From NCBI RefSeq assembly GCF_014400405.1, contig NZ_CP060496.1, positions 3,286,001 to 3,350,000 of the forward strand: a DNA stretch of 64,000 nucleotides, read 5' to 3'. Source of the DNA: Brachybacterium sp. Z12. GTDB taxonomy: Bacteria > Actinomycetota > Actinomycetes > Actinomycetales > Dermabacteraceae. Positions 22,036 to 30,874 of this stretch are shown here, one piece after another; within the stretch, counting starts at the first letter, position 1; every line of letters begins with the position of its first letter. A program made the translations under genes and the position numbers. The notes under the pieces are model-generated. The model saw only the letters and a list, made by a program, of their open reading frames with translations. It was not told where the DNA came from and ran no database searches.

Positions 22036-22506
22036 TCAGGCCTGCTCGAGGGACCCGTCGTAGGCGCAGATCGCGTCGACCTTCTCGGCGGAGGCCGAGG
22101 TGGGATCGAACTCGAGGTCCAGCCACACCTTGACCAGCTCCTTGGCGAGCTCGAGCCCGATGACCCGCTCACCCATGGTCAGCACCTGCGCGTTGTTCGA
22201 GAGCACGGAGCGCTGCACGGAGTACAGGTCGTGGGCGGTGACGGCGCGGACGCCGGAGACCTTGTTCGCCGCGATCGCGACGCCCAGGCCGGTGCCGCAG
22301 ATCAGCAGCGCACGATCCGCCTCGCCGGCAGCGACCTTCTCCGCCGCCTCGACCGCGATGTTCGGGTAGAAGGTGCCGTCCTCACGGCCGGTCACGCCGA
22401 CGTCGATGACCTCGTCGACACGGGGGTCGTTCTCCAGCAGCTCCTTCAGCGCGCTCTTGTGGCCGTAGCCGGCATTGTCGGATCCGGTGACGATCTTCCA
22501 GCCCAT
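22036..22506 (-). CDS. RpiB/LacAB-family sugar-phosphate isomerase, probable erythrulose-4-phosphate isomerase
   Basis: 156 residues, the usual RpiB length. Seen: IVTGSDNAGYGHKSALKELL near the start, and the active-site region LLICGTGLGVAIAANKVSGVRA, whose cysteine is the catalytic base, followed by AVTAHDLYSVQRSVLSNNAQVLTMG. Generic RpiB interconverts ribose and ribulose 5-phosphates. Beside a DhaK-DhaL kinase and polyol dehydrogenases it more likely isomerises erythrulose 4-phosphate to erythrose 4-phosphate, as DerI does in Mycobacterium. AAGGAG precedes ATG 22506. Last gene of the leftward polyol operon. Confidence 0.88.
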   Translation of the reverse strand: MGWKIVTGSDNAGYGHKSALKELLENDPRVDEVIDVGVTGREDGTFYPNIAVEAAEKVAAGEADRALLICGTGLGVAIAANKVSGVRAVTAHDLYSVQRSVLSNNAQVLTMGERVIGLELAKELVKVWLDLEFDPTSASAEKVDAICAYDGSLEQA

Positions 22507-22657
22507 GGGGATGCTCCTTCGTTCGGTGGTTTCGTTCGGTGGTCTCGGAGCGGGCCCTGGTGGACCCGCGTCTCGTGGGAGGGTGCCGGTCCCGCCCCCA
22601 TCACAACGCCCCGGGGTGGGGCAGTGTTCCGGGGCGGGCCCGGCGGTGGTCAGGTTC

Positions 22658-24373
22658 TCAGTCGGAGAGCTTCTCGCCCAGCAGGGTGACGATCCGCGAG
22701 AAGGAGATCGCGCCGGGGTCCGGGGTGCCCACGGACTTGTCGCCGTGGTTCCGGGCGCGGCCCTTGCTGGCGGAGATATCGGCGGTGGCCGCAGCGGCCT
22801 CGGTCGCGCGCTCCGCCGCGGCGGCGATGACCTGCGCCCGGGCCTCCTCGGAGTCGGAGCGGGCCAGTGCGATCGCCTCGCGGAAGGGCACCGCGGCGTC
22901 GATCATGGTCTTGTCGCCCGGCACTGCGCCGCCCAGCCGCTCGACAGCCTCGACCGCCTGCACCAGCCCGGTGAGGAGCTGCTCGGCGGTCACGCCCTCG
23001 TCATCGTTGAAGGCACTGCCGAGGCTGGTCAGGGCCGCGCCCCAGAGAGCGCCGGAGGTGCCTCCGGCCTCGGCGGACCAGGCGGCGCCGGCCTGGACCA
23101 GCACGGTGCGGGCGCCGCAGCCGCCCTCGACGGTCCGACGGGCCGCGGCGTGCGCGGCGGTGGAGCCGAGGACCATGCCCTGGCCGTGGTCGCCGTCGCC
23201 CGCGATCGCGTCCAGCTGGCCGAGCTCGGTCTCGAGCTCGAGCAGCAGCGCCTCGATGTCGCCGAGGACGCCGGCGATCCGCTGGGCGGAGGCCTGCGAC
23301 TCCGTGCCGGCGGCGGGGATCGGGTCCTCGCCCGGGGTGTAGATCTCGCCGCGCTCCTCGCCCAGGTCGCCGGGCACGGTGCCGCCGCGGCGGAACGCCG
23401 GGGAGTCGGCGGGTGCCAGCCAGAGCTGCTCGAGCTCCTCGTCCAGGCGCACCACCGTCAGCGAGAGTCCGGCCATGTCCAGGCTGGTCACGTGCTCGCC
23501 GACCTCGGGGCGCACGATCGTCAGGCCCGCTTCGGTCAGGAGCTGCGAGGCGTGCTTCCACACCACGAACATCTCCTCGTACTTCACGGTGCCCAGGCCG
23601 TTGAGCACCACCGCGACCCGGTCGGAGGCCAGCTCCGGGATCTCCTTCAGGACGCCGTCCACCAGGACCTTCGCGAGCTCCTTCGCCGAGGGCATCGGCT
23701 GCTCGTCGATGCCGGGCTCGCCGTGGATGCCCAGGCCGATGGCCATCTTCCCCTCGGGGACGTGGAAGAGGGCGTCCTCGGCTCCGGGGAGGGTGCAGCC
23801 GTCGAAGGCGACGCCGAGGGTACGGGTGGCGTCGTTCGCCTTCCAGGCCAGGCGCTCGGCCTCGTCGAGGTCGGCGCCGGCCTGGATCGCGGCGCCGGCG
23901 ATCTTGAACACCGGCAGGTCACCGGCGATGCCGCGGCGGTCGCGGTGCTCGCCCGTCTGCCCGGAGGCGATGTCGTCGCTGACGGCGACGATGCGCACGT
24001 CGATCCCTTCGGCGCGGAGCTTCTCGGCGGCGACGCCGAAGTGGAGCACGTCGCCGGCGTAGTGGCCGAAGCCGAGGATCACGCCGCCGCCGTTCTCGGC
24101 GTTGCGGGCCACCGAGTAGACCTGGTCGGCCGACGGGGAGGAGAAGATGTTGCCGCAGGGCGCACCGTGGGCGAAGCCGGGGCCCACCCAGCCGGCGAAG
24201 GCCGGGTAGTGGCCGGAGCCGCCGCCGACCACGAGGGCCGGCTGACCGGCGGGGGTGGCCTGCTTGCGCACCACTCCGCCGTGCACGCGCAGCAGCTCCT
24301 CGGGGTGGGCCGCCACCAGTCCTTCCACGGCATCGGCGGGGAAGGTCTTCGGGTCGTCGAACAGGTAGGTCAC
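22658..24373 (-). CDS. fused DhaK-DhaL ATP-dependent dihydroxyacetone/erythrulose kinase
   Basis: 571 residues, intact. The N-terminal DhaK domain (1-330) has VVGGGSGHYPAFAGW, PCGNIFSSPSADQVY and the GLGIHGEPGI loop, whose histidine binds the ketose covalently. The C-terminal DhaL domain (about 370-571) has the Mg-ATP motif DAIAGDGDHGQGM, GGTSGALWGAALTSLG, PGDKTMIDAAVP and RARNHGDKSVGTPDPGA. ATP-dependent kinases of this fused form phosphorylate dihydroxyacetone, or in tetritol pathways D- or L-erythrulose (DerK/LerK). The dehydrogenase and isomerase neighbours favour erythrulose; this is inference. Confidence 0.9.
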   Translation of the reverse strand: MTYLFDDPKTFPADAVEGLVAAHPEELLRVHGGVVRKQATPAGQPALVVGGGSGHYPAFAGWVGPGFAHGAPCGNIFSSPSADQVYSVARNAENGGGVILGFGHYAGDVLHFGVAAEKLRAEGIDVRIVAVSDDIASGQTGEHRDRRGIAGDLPVFKIAGAAIQAGADLDEAERLAWKANDATRTLGVAFDGCTLPGAEDALFHVPEGKMAIGLGIHGEPGIDEQPMPSAKELAKVLVDGVLKEIPELASDRVAVVLNGLGTVKYEEMFVVWKHASQLLTEAGLTIVRPEVGEHVTSLDMAGLSLTVVRLDEELEQLWLAPADSPAFRRGGTVPGDLGEERGEIYTPGEDPIPAAGTESQASAQRIAGVLGDIEALLLELETELGQLDAIAGDGDHGQGMVLGSTAAHAAARRTVEGGCGARTVLVQAGAAWSAEAGGTSGALWGAALTSLGSAFNDDEGVTAEQLLTGLVQAVEAVERLGGAVPGDKTMIDAAVPFREAIALARSDSEEARAQVIAAAAERATEAAAATADISASKGRARNHGDKSVGTPDPGAISFSRIVTLLGEKLSD

Positions 24374-24408
24374 GGCTCTCTCTTCTCTGGCGGTCGGGAT
24401 GAGGACGG

Positions 24409-25193
24409 TCAGGCGGCGGTGTAGCCGCCGTCGATGGACAGGATCGATCCGGTCACGAAGCTGCTGGCATCCGCGGCGAGGTACACCGCGGCGCCGGCGA
24501 GCTCCTCCGGCTCCCCGGGCGACCCATCGGGGTCATGAGGTTCCACTGGTCGATCTGGGCGCCGCCCTCTTCGTAGAAGCCACGGGTCAGCTCGGTGCGC
24601 ATGTAGCCGGGGGCGATCGCGTTGACGCGCACGCCGCGGTCCGCCCACTCGAGCGCGGCGCTGCGGGTGAGGTTGTGGACGGCGGCCTTGGAGGCGTTGT
24701 AGGAGGCCTGGGTCTGGGGGATGTTGGCGATGATGCCGCTCATGGAGCCGGTGTTGATGATGCTGCCCCGGCCCCGCTCGAGCATACGGCGGCCCACGGC
24801 GGAGAGCACGTGGTAGACGCCGTCGAGGTTCAGGTTCATCACCGCGCGCCACTTCTCGGCGTCGCCGTCCTCGAGGGGGTGGTGGATGGTGCGGCCGGCG
24901 TTGTTCAGCAAGATCTCGATCCCGCCGAACTCCTCGTCGACCTCGGCGACGACCCGCTCCACCATCTCCTGGTCGGTGACGTCGAGGTGGCGGTAGGCGG
25001 TGCGCACGCCGGTGTCGGCCGCGAGCTGCTCGGCGGCCTGCTGGCCGTTCTCGTCGTCGATGTCGGCCAGCACGATGGGGGCGCCGTGCTCGGCCAGCGC
25101 CCGGGCCATCGCGAGGCCCAGGCCCTTGGCGCCGCCGGTGACCAGTGCGGTGCGGCCGGTGAGGTCGAAGAGGGGCGAGATGCTCTGTGCCAT
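24409..25193 (-). CDS. short-chain dehydrogenase, probable polyol (threitol-type) dehydrogenase (frameshift at about 24514)
   Basis: About 261 residues, classical SDR. Cofactor motif TGGAKGLG (residues 19-26), with LADID after strand 2 suggesting NAD preference; NNAG; catalytic serine in INTGSMSG, and the YNASK tyrosine-lysine pair. The last 35 residues (EELAGAAVYLAADASSF...SIDGGYTAA) lie in another frame, restored by one base in the CCCC run at 24513-24516. Likely oxidises a polyol to a ketose, such as D-threitol to D-erythrulose, upstream of the kinase encoded 36 bases downstream. Confidence 0.87.
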
Positions 25194-25271
25194 GGAGGGT
25201 TCCTTCGGTGGGTCGGTGGGGACGGACAGGGGCCCCGGAGCCGGCGGTGCGGCCGGCTCCGGGGCGGGCGC

Positions 25272-26624
25272 TCAGGCCTCGACGACGATCTTCTTCTTGC
25301 CGAGGCGGGGCTGCTCGACCTTCAGCGCGAAGGTCATCAGGAAGGCGAGGGCGTAGAGGGCGACGAAGGCCCAGACCACGCCCACGTTCCCACCCCAGGG
25401 GCGGACCACGGCGACCACGGCGGAGCCGAGGAAGGTCGCGCCGCCGGCGGCGGTGGTGTACATGGCCATCGCGGCGCCCTTGTGGTTCGGTGCCAGCGCG
25501 GGCATGATCGCGCCCAGCGGCACGAAGCCGGCCAGCAGGATGCCGAAGACGGTGCCGGCGATGACGGAGACGACGAAGCCCCAGTCGGATCCGGCGGGGA
25601 CCCAGTGCGGCACGTACCACCACAGCAGCAGGCCGACGGCGGAGCCGACGATGCCGAACCAGCGCACCGTCGTGGTCCAGCCGATCCGGTCGCCGAGGGC
25701 GCCGAAGGCGGCGTTGAACAGGATGTTGCCGGCGAAGACGATCGAGGTCATCAGCAGCCACCGGGACTGGCCCCAGCCGAGGGTCTCGGCGATCACGGTG
25801 GGCAGGATGATGAACATGCCGAACTGCGGGGCGGTGTTGATCAGGCGGGTCAGGAAGCCCATCATCACCTTCTTGTTCTTCAGCGACAGCACCACGCCGG
25901 AGAAGATGACCTGCGAGCTGGTCTCACCCTCGGGAGCGAGCCGGCGGTCGCCGTGCTCCTCGCGCACGCAGAGGTACGCGATCAGGAAGCCGGCCACCAC
26001 GATCGCGGTGGAGGCGACCATGGCCCAGCGCTCACCGAAGAGCCCGCCGCCGAAGGCGGGGATCATCCCGATCGCGACCAGCGAGCCGATGGTGGGCATG
26101 CCACCGGTGAACATGACGTAGAACCAGCCGACCGCTGCCCCCGCGCGCTCCTTCGGGGAGACCGCGTTGACCCACACCAGGAAGGCGAAGGCGAACAGCG
26201 GGAAGCCGAAGCCGCGGAACATGTAGGTCAGGAAGATCAGCGCCACAGACTCCGTGGCCAGGGCGCCGACGAACGCCGCCTGGAACACCACCCACACGAT
26301 GACGCCCAGCAGCATCACCCTGCGCGGGCCCCACAGGTCGGACAGGGCGCCTGCGAGGTAGGAGCCGATGAGCGTGGCCAGGGAGTAGAAGGTGATGACG
26401 GTGGCGGCGAGGTTGATCATCTCGTCGCCGCCGCCGAACACTTCGGCCATGTGCGGGGAGATGAAGTTGGTCTCCACGCCGTTGCCGGTCATGAAGACGA
26501 GAACGCCGAGGAAGCCCCAGCGCAGGATGTGGGGGATGCCGAGGCGGTCCAGGAAGGTCTCCTGGGCGGAGCCGGGGGCGGGGACGGCGGGGCTGCCGGC
26601 GGTCGCGGGCGATGCGGAGCTCAT
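25272..26624 (-). CDS. MFS transporter, polyol-permease-like
   Basis: 450 residues with twelve predicted helices. Cytoplasmic Ala/Pro-rich start, then LRWGFLGVLVFMTGNGVETN, the loop motif LAGALSDLWGPRRVM (helices 2-3), MFRGFGFPLFAFAFLVWVNA, and GDRIGWTTTVRWFG in the second half. The WGFLGVLVFM-G-GVE pattern resembles the ribitol/arabitol permeases RbtT and DalT. Between the SDR and zinc-dehydrogenase genes, so it probably imports the tetritol or another polyol. ATG 26624 has AGGAG eight bases upstream. Confidence 0.87.
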   Translation of the reverse strand: MSSASPATAGSPAVPAPGSAQETFLDRLGIPHILRWGFLGVLVFMTGNGVETNFISPHMAEVFGGGDEMINLAATVITFYSLATLIGSYLAGALSDLWGPRRVMLLGVIVWVVFQAAFVGALATESVALIFLTYMFRGFGFPLFAFAFLVWVNAVSPKERAGAAVGWFYVMFTGGMPTIGSLVAIGMIPAFGGGLFGERWAMVASTAIVVAGFLIAYLCVREEHGDRRLAPEGETSSQVIFSGVVLSLKNKKVMMGFLTRLINTAPQFGMFIILPTVIAETLGWGQSRWLLMTSIVFAGNILFNAAFGALGDRIGWTTTVRWFGIVGSAVGLLLWWYVPHWVPAGSDWGFVVSVIAGTVFGILLAGFVPLGAIMPALAPNHKGAAMAMYTTAAGGATFLGSAVVAVVRPWGGNVGVVWAFVALYALAFLMTFALKVEQPRLGKKKIVVEA

Positions 26625-26704
26625 GCGGGCACTCCTGTGTGCGGAGGGGAGGACGGCACGAGACGGCCGACGGCGCGGGGCGGCGTCGGCCGTCTCGGGT
26701 GGGA

Positions 26705-27793
26705 TCAGAGTCCGGGGAGGATGGAGACCTTGACGGAGGCGCCGGCGGAGTCGGCGACCGAGTCGAGGGCCTTCTGGAAGTCCGCGAGGGCGAACTGGTG
26801 GGTGCAGATCTCGTCGAGCGGGAGGTCGCCCTTCTCGATGATCTTGATGGCGGCGGGCCAGGTGTGGGGGCCGAGGTGCGCGCCGCGCACGTCGAGCTCC
26901 TTGTCGTCGGAGATGATCGACCAGTCCACCGAGACGTTCTCCTTGAACACGGAGTACTCGACGAAGGTTCCGAGCTTGCGCAGCAGGTTCAGGCCCTGCG
27001 GGACAGCGCTCGGGTGGCCGGTGCACTCGATGTAGACGTCCGCGCCGTATCCGCCGGTCAGTGCGCGGATCTCCTCGTAGATGTCGACCTTCGAGGGGTT
27101 CATGGTGAGGTCGGCGCCGCACTTCTTGGCGAGCTCGAGCTTGTCGTCGTCGAAGTCGAGCGCGATGACCAGCTTGGGGTTCTTGTGGGCGGCGCCGATG
27201 ATCGCACCGAGGCCGATCGGGCCGGCGCCGGCGACGACGACGACGTCGTCGAACTTCAGCTCGGCGCGCTCGACGGCGTGCAGCGAGCAGGACAGCGGCT
27301 CGGCATAGGCGGCGTGCTGCGGGGCGATGTCCTTGGAGATGCGGTGGGCGCGGGCCAGCGAGGGCACGATCATGTAGTCGGCCATGCCGCCGTTGTACTG
27401 CTTGAACCCGAACATGTCGTGCGGATCGCACATCCAGTACCAGCCACGCTGGCAGTACATGCACTCGCCGCACGGGACGATCTGCTCGACGACGATGCGG
27501 TCGCCCACGGAGACGCCATGGTGGGCCAGGGCCTCCTCGGAGCCGGAGACGACCTCGCCGGTGATCTCGTGGCCGGGGATGATGCCGGGCTCGACCCAGC
27601 GATCGCGGTTCTCGTCGCCCCAGAACTTGGCGGCGCCGGCGTAGGCCTTCAGGTCGCTCGCGCAGACGCCGACGGCCTCCACCTTGATCAGCAGCTCATC
27701 AGCGGCGGGGGCGGGCACGGGGCGCTCCTCGAGGCGGTAGTCCTCGGGGGCATGCATGACGACTGCCTGCATGGTCTGCGGGATCGCGGTCAT
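26705..27793 (-). CDS. zinc-dependent alcohol dehydrogenase, erythritol/L-threitol dehydrogenase-like
   Basis: 362 residues, medium-chain dehydrogenase. Catalytic zinc ligands: the cysteine in GVCASDLKAY and PGHE; structural zinc cysteines in CGECMYCQRGWYWMC; Rossmann motif VAGAGPIGLGAIIGA and DFDDDK after the second strand, implying NAD. The FWGDENRDRW insert and FGFKQYNGGMADYM loop match what I recall of EltD of Mycobacterium smegmatis. It should oxidise a polyol to a ketose. ATG 27793 has AAGGAGAT upstream. First gene of the leftward operon, with a promoter and operator candidate at 27922-27962. Confidence 0.9.
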   Translation of the reverse strand: MTAIPQTMQAVVMHAPEDYRLEERPVPAPAADELLIKVEAVGVCASDLKAYAGAAKFWGDENRDRWVEPGIIPGHEITGEVVSGSEEALAHHGVSVGDRIVVEQIVPCGECMYCQRGWYWMCDPHDMFGFKQYNGGMADYMIVPSLARAHRISKDIAPQHAAYAEPLSCSLHAVERAELKFDDVVVVAGAGPIGLGAIIGAAHKNPKLVIALDFDDDKLELAKKCGADLTMNPSKVDIYEEIRALTGGYGADVYIECTGHPSAVPQGLNLLRKLGTFVEYSVFKENVSVDWSIISDDKELDVRGAHLGPHTWPAAIKIIEKGDLPLDEICTHQFALADFQKALDSVADSAGASVKVSILPGL

Positions 27794-27921
27794 CTCGACA
27801 CATCTCCTTCGATACGTTCCGGGGCGGGCCCGGCTGGGCGGATCGCACGACGCCGGCGCCAGGGGGCGCGTCATCGACACCCCCGCGGGGCGCCCTCAGG
27901 GCCGTCCTCTCACCCTATCGA

Positions 27922-27950
27922 CTCTAAGCATCGGCGCGAACATTCGTCAA
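27922..27950 (-). promoter_or_regulatory. candidate promoter of the polyol operon
   Basis: On the minus strand TTGACG (27945-27950) and TTAGAG (27922-27927) are separated by 17 bases, a good sigma-70-type match, about 130 bases upstream of ATG 27793. The inverted repeat at 27938-27962 straddles the -35 element. Confidence 0.6.
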
Positions 27951-27962
27951 GCACAAATGTTC
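27938..27962. promoter_or_regulatory. candidate operator, 9-7-9 inverted repeat overlapping the promoter
   Basis: GAACATTCG and CAAATGTTC pair with one mismatch across a 7-base spacer. The position over the -35 box suggests repression or inducer control by the SorC-type regulator encoded just upstream at 28061-29014. The AT-rich GAACA/TGTTC arms resemble binding sites of this regulator class. Confidence 0.6.
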
Positions 27963-28060
27963 CGTGGTGGAGCGTGACGAAGCTCGAGCGCCGACGTCAG
28001 GGCATCGACGCTGGTGGGAGCGCCAGACGGGCGACGGCCGTGAACTCCGTCTCAACGGGT

Positions 28061-29014
28061 TCAGGCCGGCAGATCGATCCCGGCCTCGGCGAGCACGGCC
28101 TCGGCCGTGGGCACATCGGTGATCAGCGAGGTGAACAGTCCCGCCTTCGCCCCGGCACGGATGGACGGCGCCTTCTCGCGCCCCGCCGCGAGGGCGATCG
28201 TGGTGGGGATCGCGCGCAGCATCTCGAGCGGCAGCCGCACCAGGAACTCCGAGCCTGGGAAGGTGCGGGTGGCGCCCTCGTCATCGAAGAAGTGCAGGCA
28301 GATGTCCCCGGCGGCGCCTTCCAGGGCGGGCTCGTGGCGGGGGACGACGGAGGTCAGGGTGGTGCGACCGTTGTAGGGGCCGCCGATGCCGAGCACGGCG
28401 GCGCGGGCACCGTCCCACAGGTCCACGACGGAGCGGAAGCCGGGGTCCGCCTGCAGCGAGGCCCAGAGGGTGGGGCTGGTCTGCGCGGGCGCGAAGATGA
28501 AGCGGGGCTCTGCGCCGGTGCGGTCGGCGAACTGCCGGACGATCTCGTTGGTCTGGAAGGCGGGATCCGGCTCCTGCTGGCCGCCGCCGGTGGGGACGAT
28601 GAGCGCTCCGGGCATCCGCGGCATGCCGCCCATGCTCGCCACCGAGTGGACCGTCTCGCCCGAGGCGAGCAGCACGACCTCTCCCGCCCGGATCGCGAGA
28701 CCTCGCAGCTCCTCGCTCAGCAGGCTGCCGAGGCCTCGGTGCTCGCGCTGGACCTGGTCCCCGGGTGCGATCCGCACCGACTCGATGCCCAGCAGGTCGC
28801 GCAGCTGCGAGGAGAGCTCCCCGAGGTCGACCGTGGGAACGTCGAGCACCTCGAAGCGCACCATGCCGATCCGTCGCGCTTCGGCGAGAAGCTTGCTGAC
28901 GGAGGGGCGCGAGACCCCGAGGCGGTCCGCGATCTCCGCCTGCCGCTGACCGTCGACGTAGTAGGCGGACGCGGCGCGATGCAGCAGATGCATATCCATC
29001 GACGTCTCGAGCAT
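28061..29014 (-). CDS. SorC/DeoR-type sugar-binding transcriptional regulator
   Basis: 317 residues. N-terminal HTH (HRAASAYYVDGQRQAEIADRLGVSRPSVSKLL), followed by the SorC sugar-phosphate-binding domain: GIESVRIAPGDQ, LLASGETVHSVASMGGM, a GIGGPYNG motif and a final FTSLITDVPTAEAVL. These regulators sense phosphorylated polyols or ketoses, consistent with control of the downstream polyol operon and possibly the divergent FGGY kinase. ATG 29014 is preceded by AGGAGGGA. The 267 bases to the operon hold the promoter and operator candidates. Confidence 0.9.
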   Translation of the reverse strand: MLETSMDMHLLHRAASAYYVDGQRQAEIADRLGVSRPSVSKLLAEARRIGMVRFEVLDVPTVDLGELSSQLRDLLGIESVRIAPGDQVQREHRGLGSLLSEELRGLAIRAGEVVLLASGETVHSVASMGGMPRMPGALIVPTGGGQQEPDPAFQTNEIVRQFADRTGAEPRFIFAPAQTSPTLWASLQADPGFRSVVDLWDGARAAVLGIGGPYNGRTTLTSVVPRHEPALEGAAGDICLHFFDDEGATRTFPGSEFLVRLPLEMLRAIPTTIALAAGREKAPSIRAGAKAGLFTSLITDVPTAEAVLAEAGIDLPA

Positions 29015-29122
29015 TGCGTCCCTCCTGTGCTGATGGCCGAACCATGGGCCATGGCTCGGTCGCGGCACGGAACAGGCACCGCCGCCGTCCAGGGGGCTGC
29101 GCAGTGCCATCGTCGCCACGCT

Positions 29123-29136
29123 GGAACAATAGTTCC
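29123..29136. promoter_or_regulatory. candidate operator GGAACAATAGTTCC
   Basis: A perfect 14-base palindrome in the divergent region between the SorC-type regulator and the FGGY kinase. It shares the GGAACA half-site with the operator candidate at 27938-27962, fitting autoregulation and control of both directions. Confidence 0.5.
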
Positions 29137-29298
29137 GCACGTTTGTCTCGAAAGCAACCGGGTACGGTCCGCTGCCGCACCCCGGCGGCCCCCAGCGGCG
29201 CCCCCAGCCTTCCGATGGCAGGATGGCTCGGTGCGTTCCCATCGGCCTCCCCAGGCGCCGGGACGCGAAGCGTACCGGAACGGGAGACGAGGCGAGGG

Positions 29299-30812
29299 AT
29301 GACTGCTCGAGCGAGTGCGGTCCTCGGGGTCGACGTCGGCACCTCGAGCACCAAGGGCGTGCTGGTCGCCCTCGACGGGACGATCCTGCGCACCGCCGTG
29401 CGCGAGCATTCGGTGGCCCGCCCCGCCCCCGGCCAGGTGGAGATGGACGCCGAGGTGTGGTGGGACGAGTTCGTCTCGATCGCCCAAGAGCTCACCGCCG
29501 TGCAGGACGCCGAGGTCACCGCCGTCGGAGTCTCGGGGATGGGCCCCTGCGTGGTCCTCACCGACGAGGAGGGGACACCTGTGCGGCCGGCGATCCTGTA
29601 CGGCGTGGACTCCCGGGCCGAGGAGCAGATCCGGCGCCTGACCCACGTGCTGGGGCAGGAGGCGATCGTCGCCCACTGCGGGGCGGTGCTGACCTCGCAG
29701 TCCGCGGGGCCGAAGATCTCCTGGGTCGCCGAGCACGAGCCGGAGACCTACTCCCGCGCCCGCCGCCTGTTCATGCCCGCGTCCTACCTGGCGTTCCGCC
29801 TCACCGGGCAGTACGTGATGGACCACGTCAGCGCGAGCCAGACAGCTCCGCTGTACTGCCTGCGCGACCAGGAGTGGCACTCCCCGGAGCTCCGCACGGC
29901 GCCCCCGGCATCGAGTGGTCCCAGCACATCGCCCCCGGCATCGAGCTCCCGCAGCTGCGCTGGGCGGGAGAGGCCGCAGGGACCGTCGGCCCCCGCGTCG
30001 CCGCGCAGGTGCCGGGCATGCCCGCCGGGATCCCGGTGATCAGCGGGACGATCGACGCCTGGGCGGAGGCGGTCAGCGCCGATGCCACCCGGCCGGGCGA
30101 CCTGATGCTGATGTACGGCACCACCACGTTCCTGGTGGCCACCACGTCGGAGCCGATCGTCAGCCGCACGATGTGGCCCACCTCGGGCGTCACCCCGGCT
30201 CGTACACCCTGGCGGGCGGCATGGCCGCCTCCGGAGCCATCACCGGGTGGCTGCGGGACCTCACCGGCGAACCGGATTTCACGGCGCTGCTCGAGGAGGC
30301 GGTGCAGAGCGCACCGGGCGCGGGAGGCCTGGTGATGCTCCCCTACTTCGCCGGCGAGCGCTCCCCATCGCCGACCCCTCGGCCCGCGGGGTGATCGCCG
30401 GGCTCACCCTCTCCCACACCCGCGGAGATCTCTACCGCGCGGCGCTCGAGGCGGCTGCGTACGGGGTGCGCCACCATCTGGAGACGCTCGAGGCCGCGGG
30501 CCTGTCCCTGGACCGGGTGGTCGCCGTGGGCGGCGGAGCCCAGCACGACCTCTGGCCGCAGATCGTCTCCGACGTCACGGGCCTGACCCAGGAGATCCCG
30601 GTGCGCACCGTGGCGCCTCCTACGGCGGGGCGATGCTGGCCGCGCAGCTCGCGCACGGCGTCGACACCTCCGACTGGAACCGTGCCGACCACCGCTGCGC
30701 CCCCGACCCGGCGCGGCGCGAGCGGTACGACGAGCTCTACGCCCTCTACCGTGAGCTCTACCCGGCCACGAGCGACATCACCCACGCCCTCGCCCGCCTG
30801 CAGCAGGGCTGA
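29299..30812 (+). CDS. FGGY-family carbohydrate kinase, xylulokinase-like (four apparent frameshifts)
   Basis: About 504 residues. The N-terminal ATPase fold starts VLGVDVGTSSTKGVLVALDG and continues to YLAFRLTGQYVMDHVSASQT. The C-terminal half has the PVISGTIDAWAEAVSADATR segment, DLMLMYGTTTF, PYFAGERSP, and the signature VVAVGGGAQHDLWPQIVSDV. The frame changes near 29904, 30197, 30364 and 30612, each explained by one missing C or G in a short G/C run. Xylulokinase-like kinases phosphorylate ketopentoses, polyols or tetruloses. Divergent from the SorC-type regulator; it may extend the polyol regulon. Substrate not decidable. Confidence 0.83.
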
Positions 30813-30874
30813 ACCGCAGGGCTGAATCGCGATGCGGCGGGCACCGGCTCTCCGATGCCCGCCGCGACGTGGGG

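Noticed and set aside
22475..24424. 649-codon open frame on the plus strand
   Set aside because: Antisense to the intact, motif-rich DhaK-DhaL kinase gene; the product is Gly/Ala/His/Gln-rich low complexity typical of GC-rich shadow frames.
24399..27035. 878-codon open frame on the plus strand
   Set aside because: Antisense to the SDR, MFS and zinc-dehydrogenase genes; composition is repetitive His/Glu/Gly/Asp with no domain.
29299..30812. Naming the FGGY kinase xylB
   Set aside because: No xylose isomerase nearby and the substrate pocket cannot be read reliably through four frame breaks.
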